A stretch of DNA of 12,348 nucleotides from UMGS1519 sp963621885 (GTDB taxonomy: Bacteria > Actinomycetota > Coriobacteriia > Coriobacteriales > Eggerthellaceae), in contig CAVFFT010000073.1 in assembly GCA_963621885.1 (NCBI GenBank), positions 1 through 12,348 on the forward strand. Reading direction: 5' to 3'. The notes below the pieces were generated by a model. It saw only the letters and a program-made list of their open reading frames with translations, was not told the DNA's origin and did not search any database. Shown one piece after another: positions 1-6,321 of this stretch (position 1 is its first letter; the number at the start of each line of letters is the position of its first letter). The position numbers and the translations under genes were made by a program.

Positions 1-60
1 TTCCTGGGGAAGCCGCCCGCACTGTTTACCACGACTGTGGATCGCGTCTCGCCGAGAGAA

Positions 61-141
61 GCTCGCAAATGCCGCGCCGCCCGCAAATGCGGCGGGGGTC
101 GCAACTCGCGGAACCCGCGAAAGCCGCCCGCAAATGCCGCG
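61..141. repeat. Short GC-rich repeat cluster (core CGCAAATGC) downstream of the DUF47 gene
   Basis: Three near-copies of a 16-bp unit of the form GCYCGCAAATGCSGCG lie at 61-76, 79-94 and 126-141. A truncated relative (GCCGCCCGCA) lies at 12-21. The middle copy can fold on itself (CGCCGC at 75-80 with GCGGCG at 89-94), and a 6-bp hairpin (TCGCGG/CCGCGA, 106-120) sits between copies two and three. This is the gene-free left edge just after the stop of the DUF47 gene. No U-tract follows any stem on either strand, so a classical intrinsic terminator is not supported. It could be a dispersed extragenic repeat or a GC-rich transcript end. Confidence 0.55.
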
Positions 142-153
142 TAGCCGTAGCCC

Positions 154-795
154 TTACGAATTCTTGAGGATGATGTCGCCCATGATTGCGCTCGCCTTGT
201 AGATGAGGTCGGCGGACTCCTCGATCAGACCGAAGATGTCCTTCCAGGTCATCACGACAAGCGGATGGTCGGCGCCCTTGACGAACAGGTGGTGGATGAT
301 CTCCATGTAGGTGTTGTCCACCTCTTCCTCCACCTCGTTCACCTTGCCGAGACGCTTGATGAACTGGTCAAACTTCTTCGTGTTCTCGAAGTCGTCGAGA
401 GCCTTCAGCAACGTGCGCGCTGCCTTCTCCAGAAGCTTGGCCATGGGAAGCACGTCGTCATGCATTTCGGTGACGTTGTACATGTAGAAGTGCTGGATGA
501 CCTCTTCAATCCCGTCGGCGATGTCGTCGAGCGCGTCGGAAAGGTCGATGATGTCCTCGCGGTCGAACGGCGTGACGAAGTCGACATCGATAGCATTCAT
601 TACCTGATGATGAACATCGTCCGCCTTGTTCTCGATCTCGTGCGCCTTGGCCACGAATTTTTCGATGTCCGTATCGGCGGAAAATTCCTCGACTATCTCA
701 ACGAGCAAAAGAGTTTCTTCATGCGCGAACTCCGCTTGCTCACGAAAGGCGTCGTAGTAGTTGAGCTTCGATTTACCCGTTGACCTCTTTGCCAT
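154..795 (-). CDS. DUF47 family (PhoU-like) protein, accessory to the PiT phosphate transporter
   Basis: A 213-residue soluble, strongly acidic, all-helical protein with no signal peptide or membrane segment. It has the PhoU-like DUF47 layout: two long helical halves, with acidic helix motifs around residues 54-60 (E-x-x-x-D-D) and 79-94 (DRED...DALDDIAD), and a C-terminal counterpart at 152-170 (VNEVEEEVD...). Family members bind metal clusters through such E/D-x-x-x-D motifs and are thought to regulate PiT-type phosphate transporters. The ATG at 795 follows a good Shine-Dalgarno (AAGAGGAAACC), and the length fits the family. It lies 78 bp downstream of the PiT gene on the same strand, the usual pit/DUF47 order, so cotranscription is likely. 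The intercistronic gap holds a small CGGCT/AGCCG hairpin at 831-844. The family call is firm; the regulatory role is inferred from family and context. Confidence 0.9.
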   Translation of the reverse strand: MAKRSTGKSKLNYYDAFREQAEFAHEETLLLVEIVEEFSADTDIEKFVAKAHEIENKADDVHHQVMNAIDVDFVTPFDREDIIDLSDALDDIADGIEEVIQHFYMYNVTEMHDDVLPMAKLLEKAARTLLKALDDFENTKKFDQFIKRLGKVNEVEEEVDNTYMEIIHHLFVKGADHPLVVMTWKDIFGLIEESADLIYKASAIMGDIILKNS

Positions 796-873
796 GGTTT
801 CCTCTTCCGTATGGGGTCGTACATGAATGACGGCTGCTAAGCCGATGCGTGGTATGTCTTAAGCGGTCCTATC

Positions 874-1935
874 TCATAGCACCATGAAGAACAGTTCGGC
901 AAAAAGCCAGCCCATGAAGCCGCAGCCCGGGAAGGTGAGAATCCAGGTGAGGACCATGTCCTTCGCGAGGCTCCATTTCACGAGCTTGGGATTGCGGGCG
1001 GCGCCAACGCCCATGATGGCGGTGGTGTTTGCGTGCGTGGTGGAAACGGGCATGCCGGAAAGCGTGGCCGCGACCAGGCAGATGACGGAGCCGGCGGAAG
1101 CGGCGCAGCCCTGGTAGGGCTCGAGTTTCGTCATGTTCATGCCGACGTTCTTGATGATGCGCTCGCCGCCAATGGCGGTGCCCGAACCCATGCAAAGGGC
1201 CACGAGCAGCATGAGCCATGCGGGCATGCCGGCAAGGTCGGCAGGGCTGCTCACGTCATGTCCGAGGGAAAGCGCCATGGCGAGAATCATGATGGAAAGG
1301 AATTTCTGACCATCCTGCGCGCCATGCATGAATGCGGCAGCGGCGGAGGTGGCGATTTGCGTGCGGCGGAAACCGGTGTCGGCAGAACGGCGGTGCTTGT
1401 TGCCGAACCAGAACTGGATTCCCTTAGCGCCGAGCCAGCCCAGGCCAAAGCCCATGAAGGTGGAAAGCAGGATGCCGTAAATGACTTTCGCCCATTCGGC
1501 TCCATTGATGCCCGCGATGCCGCCCTGCAGCGCGATTGCCGCGCCGGTCAGGCCCGCGATGAGGCTGTGGCTTTGCGAGGCGGGAAGGCCAAAGTACCAG
1601 GCCGCGACGCCCCAGACGATGATGGCGACAAGCGCCGCGAGCACGGCGACCAGGGCCGTGTGCGTGTCGCCTCCGAAGTCGACCATGTTGAAAATGGTGT
1701 TCGCGACCGCGGTGTTGAAAAGACTTACAACGATAAGTCCGATGAAGTTGCAGCAAGCCGCCATGAGAATGGCAACGCGTGGCTTAAGGGCGCGGGTTGA
1801 TACAACGGTCGAAATGGCGTTGGGTGCATCTGTCGCTCCGTTGACGATGATGATGGTAATACTCAGGATGACGACCAGCGTCATCATCGGGTTCGTCGTC
1901 AGAAGCGCGAGGAACGTGCCAATATCGAGATCCAC
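874..1935 (-). CDS. pit: PiT family inorganic phosphate transporter
   Basis: A 353-residue polytopic membrane protein of the PiT family (SLC20-type, H+- or cation-coupled phosphate symport). The duplicated family signatures are visible. The N-terminal half has NGATDAPNA (32-40) and GLPASQSHSLIAGLTG (116-131); the C-terminal half has HGAQDGQKF (204-212) and GMPVSTTHANTTAIMGVG (294-311). Hydrophobic segments fall near 16-33, 55-75, 93-115, 153-170, 211-224, 238-250, 279-292 and 328-352. The start is GTG at 1935, chosen because GGGAAAGGA lies about 5 nt upstream and the protein begins just before the first membrane segment. HGAQDGQKF replaces the commoner HGANDxxNA; I recall this variant in other Gram-positive PiT proteins. 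A DUF47 partner follows 78 bp downstream. The substrate is taken as phosphate from family and partner. Confidence 0.93.
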   Translation of the reverse strand: MDLDIGTFLALLTTNPMMTLVVILSITIIIVNGATDAPNAISTVVSTRALKPRVAILMAACCNFIGLIVVSLFNTAVANTIFNMVDFGGDTHTALVAVLAALVAIIVWGVAAWYFGLPASQSHSLIAGLTGAAIALQGGIAGINGAEWAKVIYGILLSTFMGFGLGWLGAKGIQFWFGNKHRRSADTGFRRTQIATSAAAAFMHGAQDGQKFLSIMILAMALSLGHDVSSPADLAGMPAWLMLLVALCMGSGTAIGGERIIKNVGMNMTKLEPYQGCAASAGSVICLVAATLSGMPVSTTHANTTAIMGVGAARNPKLVKWSLAKDMVLTWILTFPGCGFMGWLFAELFFMVL

Positions 1936-1962
1936 AGCGTCCTTTCCCGCGAAATTCGTCTC

Positions 1963-1986
1963 TCAAGAACTGCTGGGTGTCAAGAA
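1963..1986 (-). promoter_or_regulatory. Direct repeat TTCTTGA x2 with an embedded TTGACA, upstream of pit
   Basis: In the 83-bp gap before the pit GTG, the minus strand carries TTCTTGA twice at a 17-bp period (1986-1980 and 1969-1963). The upstream copy extends into a perfect TTGACA hexamer at 1983-1978. No good -10 lies at the expected spacing (GACGAA at 17 bp). This may be a promoter with a poor -10, or tandem sites for a response regulator such as a phosphate-sensing one. The repeat is seen; the function is speculation. Confidence 0.22.
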
Positions 1987-2018
1987 TAGGTAAGACGCAC
2001 GTCAGAGTTCCGTTCGAA

Positions 2019-3830
2019 TTATTCCGCGTATGTCCCGCTAGTGTCAAGTGGGCGAGGCGGCAGCGGGGCATCTGTTTGTGTGGACGCCACGATGAGATTT
2101 GCGGCGCTTTGGGCAAGACGCGAAAGCCCGTGAATGTGCGCGATATTGCTGCTGCCATAGAGGCGTTTGCCCTCGGCTAGGGCGCCGTCTTCGCCATGGA
2201 AGAGCGCGCAAACCGCGATGCCGCGTGACCTGAGCGCGCGAATTTCCCGGGCGACATCCTCAAGGGCGGGCTTGCCGATATAGTCGCGCTTTGCCAGCTC
2301 TTTTGGCGCTGTCGAGGGGAAGCCGATGTCGTCCATCGGTGCGGCATCGGTGAGAACCAGCAGCAGCTTCTGCCGGGCGTCGCATTGGTCGAGCGCATGG
2401 CCGGCAAAGCGGATTGCGAGCCCGTCCCGGTTCATGCCGCCGCTGAAGTAGTTGAGGATGGAAGAGGACGTAAAGCGGCGCAGGATGGTGTGGCCTTCGA
2501 AGCTAGAGAATGACCACGTTTGCACCTGGGCGCCCGCGCGGCGCAGGCCTTCGCTCACGACCCAAGTCTGGGTTGCGATGTCCGGAGCGTGGTCAGAGCG
2601 CGAGCCCGAAGCGTCGATAAGCAGGCAGACGGCGAGGTCGATGCGGTCGTAAGGCTCTTTGCGGAAGAAGGCGTGCGCGTCGTCGAGCAGGTCGACGCGC
2701 CAGGCGCGCGCGGCGTCGAAGCTTCCGCGGGGGAGACCGTGGTGCGTGATGGTGTCGCTTGCCCGCAGATGATCCTGAAGCGCGGTAGAGAGATTCGTTG
2801 CCGCTTCTTCGAAAAGGCGCCGATTCGATTTGAAGAGTTCCTGGCTGCGCGCTATCTGCTCGTCGGCGGCGTCGAGAATGCGCTTGCCCGCCTGTGTGCG
2901 CGGCGAGCCCTGGGGCGCGGCGCCGTCGGCAATCCAGAGCTTGCATTCCGCATGATTGCCGGTGCAAACGAGCTGTTCAAGGCCTTGTTGCTGTTCTTCC
3001 GAAATGAGCGAAGGACCGTAACATGCCATGATTTCGCGGATGCTCGCGCCTTCGCGCTTTCGCTGGCGTTCTTCCCGCAGACGCGAAAGCGCGTTGCGGG
3101 GCTGGGCTGCTTGGTTGCCGGTGCGCTCGCGTGCCTGCTGCGGCAAGGGCGCGCCAATCTCCCGCTGCTTGCGTGCGGCGAAGCGGGGCGCGATGCCCAC
3201 GCCCAAATGAAGTGCCACTTGCGGGGTCGTGATAATGTGACCGTCGAAGCCGTAGCGCTCGTTTGCGAGCGTGGAAATGAGTACGTTGAGCTGGTCGAAT
3301 GTGGCGGCGGCAAGATTTTCTTGCGCGAGGGTACGCAAGATGGCGTCTTGCGTTTCGTCGCAGCGCTGCAAGAAGGCGGCATGCATTTCGACAAGCGCCG
3401 GGCGCTGGGATTCTTCGTGCATGAAGGCTGCTTCAGCCAACACGAGCCAGGCGAGCGAATCGAGCTTGGGCGCGCGATAGTCCCCGTTCCAGCTTTCGTG
3501 AAGGGAAGGCAGGCTACTGGTGCCGAAGTGCTTGCAGACAAGGCCTGTTGCCGTGTTCTCGTAGAGAAGCGCCTCATGGCTTGGCGTGAGGAAAAGGTGG
3601 GGCGGTTCTATCGTGTAGTCGCCCGCCGCGTTCCATACCTGATGGGCGGCACGCAATTCCGCCGGGCTGAGCGACTTGGAGCTGTGCTCGCGGGCGGGCC
3701 TCTTTACGGAGCTGCTTTCGCTTGATGCGCCGGCTGCGCTTGCGTGGGCGTGTTCGCCCCGCGTGCCATCCGCGTTTGTGGGCGGCTGCTCGCTCTGGGC
3801 GCCCGCATCTGCGAAAGCGCCCGCGTTCAC
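2019..3830 (-). CDS. VWA-domain protein, NorD/CbbO-like partner of the MoxR-type ATPase
   Basis: A cytosolic protein of 603 residues from the GTG at 3830. That start is preferred over an in-frame GTG at 3860 because AAGGAAAGGGG sits 7 nt upstream, while the outer GTG has only a weak site. The first ~45 residues are Ala/Ser/Gly-rich and probably disordered. A long helical, basic region follows (Arg/Gln-rich near 235-270). A C-terminal von Willebrand A domain spans roughly 398-595. Its MIDAS motif is D406-A-S-G-S410, and further on are NRDGLAIR and LLLVLTDAAPMDD, which resemble NorD and CobT C-termini. NorD proteins usually have LTDGxP; here the glycine is alanine. It begins 45 bp after the upstream ATPase gene ends, so the two are almost certainly one operon. 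In NorQD, CbbQO and CobST pairs the VWA subunit is the substrate adaptor for the AAA+ ring. The client cannot be told from this window. Confidence 0.82.
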   Translation of the reverse strand: MNAGAFADAGAQSEQPPTNADGTRGEHAHASAAGASSESSSVKRPAREHSSKSLSPAELRAAHQVWNAAGDYTIEPPHLFLTPSHEALLYENTATGLVCKHFGTSSLPSLHESWNGDYRAPKLDSLAWLVLAEAAFMHEESQRPALVEMHAAFLQRCDETQDAILRTLAQENLAAATFDQLNVLISTLANERYGFDGHIITTPQVALHLGVGIAPRFAARKQREIGAPLPQQARERTGNQAAQPRNALSRLREERQRKREGASIREIMACYGPSLISEEQQQGLEQLVCTGNHAECKLWIADGAAPQGSPRTQAGKRILDAADEQIARSQELFKSNRRLFEEAATNLSTALQDHLRASDTITHHGLPRGSFDAARAWRVDLLDDAHAFFRKEPYDRIDLAVCLLIDASGSRSDHAPDIATQTWVVSEGLRRAGAQVQTWSFSSFEGHTILRRFTSSSILNYFSGGMNRDGLAIRFAGHALDQCDARQKLLLVLTDAAPMDDIGFPSTAPKELAKRDYIGKPALEDVAREIRALRSRGIAVCALFHGEDGALAEGKRLYGSSNIAHIHGLSRLAQSAANLIVASTQTDAPLPPRPLDTSGTYAE

Positions 3831-3837
3831 GCAAGTT

Positions 3838-3848
3838 CCCCTTTCCTT
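3838..3848 (-). promoter_or_regulatory. Shine-Dalgarno region deciding the VWA protein start
   Basis: On the minus strand AAGGAAAGGGG lies 7 nt before the GTG at 3830-3828. The longer alternative GTG at 3860 is preceded only by CCGGACGGCACC. The downstream GTG is therefore the better start. Confidence 0.5.
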
Positions 3849-3875
3849 CTCTTCTGCCACGGTGCCGTCCGGAAT

Positions 3876-4796
3876 CTACTTGGCGAAGAGCGTGAGGCGG
3901 CGCGCTTTGGGAAGGCGCGCGTCGATGACATCGTTGATGAGCGCGCGTTCGTAAGAGTCGAAGGTCTTATTTACGATGCAAAGCTCAAGCGCGCTGCGCG
4001 TGTCGAGCCCCTTCTCCATCAGGGCTATCGCATCAAGGAATCCGCGCAGGTCAAGCGCCTTGTCGGACAGATGGCCTTCTGCGCACTTTCGGCGAATCTC
4101 GTCGAAGAGCAGCGAGAGCTGTTCGCTTGCTCGGTCGGTAAGGGAGGGGAAGCGCGTCTGCAGTAGCTTCTTCAAGCCGGCCGCGTCAAGCGTCGGCATG
4201 CTGATGATTGCGAAACGGGACGCGAGCGCTTCGTTCAGGGCGCGCGTGCCAATGTAGCCCATGTTCATCGTCGCGATGAAGCGGCACGCCGGGTCAAGGC
4301 GGATGAGCTTGTAGCCGGGGATGTCGATGATGCGGCGGAAGTCGAGTGCCGCATGCAGCACGGCAAGTGCCTCATTGCGCGCCATGTTGATCTCGTCGAG
4401 CACGCCGAAGCCGCCCACGCGGGCGCATTGCGTAATGGGACCGGGGCGGAATTGCACGCGGCCATCGGCGTAGGTGTCGCTGCCGATGAGGGTCGATGCG
4501 TCGACGTCGATGTGCAGCGAGGCGTTCCAAAGCGGCCGTCCAAAGAGGTGGGCGAGGTCCTCTGCGAGTACGTTCTTGCCGGTCGCTTTCGGCCCGGCAA
4601 GCAGAATGTTCTGCCCTGCGAGCAGGGCGACAATCGCTTCCGTCCACACCTTCGGCCCAATATAGCGAAGCGGTGTCGTGGGGATACGCTGCTCATGTTC
4701 TTGCGGTGCGACATGATCTTCGCGAAACGCGCGCACCTGTTTGGCGATGTCCGCATCAACGCCCGCTTGGCGCAGCTGCGTGTAAAGGTCTTCCAT
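3876..4796 (-). CDS. MoxR/NorQ/CbbQ-type AAA+ ATPase
   Basis: A 306-residue AAA+ ATPase of the MoxR superfamily (AAA_5 type). Walker A is GPKATGKN (68-75), with Asn where Ser/Thr is usual. Walker B is GVLDEIN (131-137), sensor 1 is ATMN (175-178), a likely arginine finger is R194 in LASRF, and a sensor-2-like LDLRGF spans 248-253. Family members form hexameric rings that work with a VWA partner to remodel or load metal cofactors into a client enzyme (NorQ/NorD for NO reductase, CbbQ/CbbO for Rubisco, CobS/CobT for cobaltochelatase). The VWA gene follows directly, supporting this. The ATG at 4796 is chosen over an upstream GTG (4823) because a near-perfect AGAAGGAGG lies 7 nt upstream and a likely promoter puts the transcript start close to 4820. 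Which branch of MoxR it belongs to is less certain than the fold. Confidence 0.87.
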   Translation of the reverse strand: MEDLYTQLRQAGVDADIAKQVRAFREDHVAPQEHEQRIPTTPLRYIGPKVWTEAIVALLAGQNILLAGPKATGKNVLAEDLAHLFGRPLWNASLHIDVDASTLIGSDTYADGRVQFRPGPITQCARVGGFGVLDEINMARNEALAVLHAALDFRRIIDIPGYKLIRLDPACRFIATMNMGYIGTRALNEALASRFAIISMPTLDAAGLKKLLQTRFPSLTDRASEQLSLLFDEIRRKCAEGHLSDKALDLRGFLDAIALMEKGLDTRSALELCIVNKTFDSYERALINDVIDARLPKARRLTLFAK

Positions 4797-4803
4797 CGTG
4801 CGG

Positions 4804-4812
4804 CCTCCTTCT
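4804..4812 (-). promoter_or_regulatory. Strong Shine-Dalgarno deciding the MoxR-type ATPase start
   Basis: AGAAGGAGG on the minus strand lies 7 nt before the ATG at 4796-4794. It lies inside the longer reading frame that begins with GTG at 4823, so it argues for the shorter, 306-residue protein. Confidence 0.75.
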
Positions 4813-4825
4813 GAAGTCCGCACCT

Positions 4826-4853
4826 ATTGTATGGCGTGCTTTGTGAGCGTGAA
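4826..4853 (-). promoter_or_regulatory. Candidate sigma-70-type promoter of the ATPase/VWA operon
   Basis: Minus-strand TTCACG (4853-4848, 4 of 6 to TTGACA), a 16-bp spacer and TACAAT (4831-4826, 5 of 6 to TATAAT). Transcription would begin near 4819-4820, giving a leader of about 24 nt with the strong ribosome site in it. Read by eye only. Confidence 0.42.
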
Positions 4854-4899
4854 GCGGCAATCCGCCGAGCCGGCATGCCATATGGTTTGGCGGGCCTTA

Positions 4900-4931
4900 C
4901 CCGGCTGACGGGCGCACAGTCGTCAGCCGGG
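4900..4931. repeat. Perfect 11-bp inverted repeat with 10-nt loop
   Basis: CCCGGCTGACG (4900-4910) is the exact reverse complement of CGTCAGCCGGG (4921-4931), with a 10-nt spacer. No T-run follows on either strand. It lies about 47 bp upstream of the predicted -35 of the ATPase/VWA operon. It could be an operator, an extragenic palindrome or a structured transcript end. Confidence 0.6.
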
Positions 4932-5084
4932 TGGATGGGATGTCAGGCGGTGGCGACCGCAGCCGGGCTGTTGCCCACCAAGTCGCCATGCCGCTTGACC
5001 GTGGTTTGTTAAACCGCCGCGGTTCGAGTGCGGACGCACCTTCCGCTCGCGGGGCAAGCTGAAGCTGGCTGCTCGCAGGGGTGG

Positions 5085-5101
5085 CCGCAGCCGGGCTGCG
5101 G
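5085..5101 (-). terminator. GC-rich hairpin just after the ABC permease stop
   Basis: CCGCAGC (5085-5091) pairs with GCTGCGG (5095-5101) across a 3-nt loop, beginning 3 nt beyond the permease TAA at 5106-5104. Position suggests the 3' end of the export operon. The minus-strand sequence after it is CCACCCCTGC, not a U-tract, so it is at best a non-canonical or Rho-assisted end. Confidence 0.35.
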
Positions 5102-5103
5102 AC

Positions 5104-6285
5104 TTATCCGGTGTAGCGGAGCGCTTCGATCGGATTCTTCCGCGCCGCCTTATTGGCGGGATACAGGCCGAATATGACACCAATGACCAGCGAGAACGCC
5201 ACAGCCACACCCACGACGCTCCACGACATCGTGAAGCTCAGGTTGTAATCGGTGCCGGCGGCGAATACGGATGCCACTTGCAGCACGCCTGCCGAGCCAA
5301 CAATTCCGATTGCGCAACCCATGAGCGTGACGACCAGCGATTCGATAAGGAATTGCAGCATGATGACCGACCGGGTGGCGCCAATGGCCTTGCGGATGCC
5401 GATCTCGCGCGTGCGTTCCGTGACGGACACGAGCATGATGTTCATAATGCCGATACCGCCAACGAGCAGGGATATCGCGGCAATGCCGCCGAGCAGAATC
5501 GCAAGCACATTCGTGACCGACTCCATCGCTTCGGCGATTTCCGCCTGATTCATGATGCTGTAGTCGTCTTCGTCGCCAAAGCGGGAAAGCAGCTTCTGCT
5601 CGACGCTCGCTTCGGTAACGGAAATGTCCACGCCATCCGCTGCCGACACGACAAAGGAAGTGATATCGGTATCGACCGACGACGATTGGCGAACGAGGCT
5701 GTTGTAGGGAATGTAGGCGGTGTAGACCGAATCGGAGGACGAATCGTCGTCTTCCAGCACGCCTATGACGGTGAAGCTGCTGCCATTCAGCTTGATTTCG
5801 CTTCCCACGGCATTGGGCGTTCCCAGGATCTCGGTTGCGATATCGCTGCTGATCACCGCGACATTTGAATGGTTGTCGTTGTCGAGCGTGTAGATGAAGC
5901 GCCCTTGCGCGAGGGAAAGCCCGCTAATGTCGGCGTACGGCGCGGTGGTGCCATAGACCGTGGCGCTTTCAGATGTCGAGCCGCTCTTCACCGTCAGGCT
6001 TGTTTGCGCGACGGGCGCGACGCTTCCCACGCTTTCGTCTTCGGCGAATTCCTCGAGGTCAGAAGCCTTGATGGGACGTCCTTCGTCCTCATTGACCGTG
6101 ACGGTGATGAGGTCGGTGCTGATGCTTGAAATGGTGCTTTGCACCGAATTCGTCGCGCCCGACACGAGCGATACGAGCACGACGAGCGCCATGACGCCAA
6201 TGATGATGCCGAGCATCGTGAGGAAGGACCGGAGCTTATTCGAGGCGATGGAATTCCATGCCATTTTGAAAGATTGCAAGAGCAT
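5104..6285 (-). CDS. MacB/FtsX-type ABC transporter permease
   Basis: A 393-residue permease of the MacB-type ABC exporter family (type VII). The fold is clear: an N-terminal membrane helix (about 22-42), a large extracytoplasmic MacB core domain (about 45-255), and a C-terminal FtsX domain with three helices (about 258-284, 311-335, 353-374). The hallmark after helix 2 is present (GIMNIMLVSVTERTREIGIR from 279), and the protein ends with the family-typical NPIEALRYTG. The ATG at 6285 has AGAGGAG 8 nt upstream. The gene follows the ATPase by 36 bp and completes an adaptor-ATPase-permease operon. Such systems move substrates from the outer face of the membrane mechanically and are linked to antimicrobial peptides, macrolides or secreted peptides. 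The substrate here is unknown. The extracytoplasmic loop has an acidic Ser-rich patch (about 178-187). Confidence 0.93.
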   Translation of the reverse strand: MLLQSFKMAWNSIASNKLRSFLTMLGIIIGVMALVVLVSLVSGATNSVQSTISSISTDLITVTVNEDEGRPIKASDLEEFAEDESVGSVAPVAQTSLTVKSGSTSESATVYGTTAPYADISGLSLAQGRFIYTLDNDNHSNVAVISSDIATEILGTPNAVGSEIKLNGSSFTVIGVLEDDDSSSDSVYTAYIPYNSLVRQSSSVDTDITSFVVSAADGVDISVTEASVEQKLLSRFGDEDDYSIMNQAEIAEAMESVTNVLAILLGGIAAISLLVGGIGIMNIMLVSVTERTREIGIRKAIGATRSVIMLQFLIESLVVTLMGCAIGIVGSAGVLQVASVFAAGTDYNLSFTMSWSVVGVAVAFSLVIGVIFGLYPANKAARKNPIEALRYTG

Positions 6286-6321
6286 CAGCGCCGCTCCTCT
6301 CTTGTGTTGAATTTCATGTCG

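Larger units (their letters stand above)
4854..5103. other. Gene-free stretch between the ABC permease and the ATPase/VWA operon
   Basis: The full gap between the two genes is 4797-5103, 307 bp. Apart from the promoter and ribosome site listed separately, I see no credible gene: the short open frames lack ribosome sites and family features. It holds inverted repeats at 4900-4931, 5003-5015 and 5085-5101, and a 14-bp direct repeat CCGCAGCCGGGCTG at 4957-4970 and 5085-5098. A segment at 5001-5029 resembles a tRNA-Asn anticodon arm and T-loop but cannot form a tRNA. The shorter word CAGCCGGG occurs three times (4924, 4960, 5088). This may be an extragenic repeat region or remnant DNA. Confidence 0.6.

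Noticed and set aside
61..141. CRISPR array
   Set aside because: Repeat units are only ~16 bp, spacing is irregular, and no cas genes are present.
869..1219. His/Arg-rich 116-codon frame inside the PiT gene
   Set aside because: The composition is typical of an out-of-frame reading of membrane-protein codons in GC-rich DNA; no ribosome site.
2520..3725. 401-codon open frame on the plus strand opposite the VWA gene
   Set aside because: It is a mirror of a GC-rich coding region, has no family resemblance, and overlaps a well-supported gene for its whole length.
4827..5012. 61-codon plus-strand frame in the gene-free gap
   Set aside because: No ribosome site, no recognisable features, and it runs through the predicted promoter and inverted repeat.
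5001..5040. tRNA-Asn gene
   Set aside because: No variable loop, no pairable T-stem, no D-arm or acceptor stem. Kept only as a low-interest fragment.
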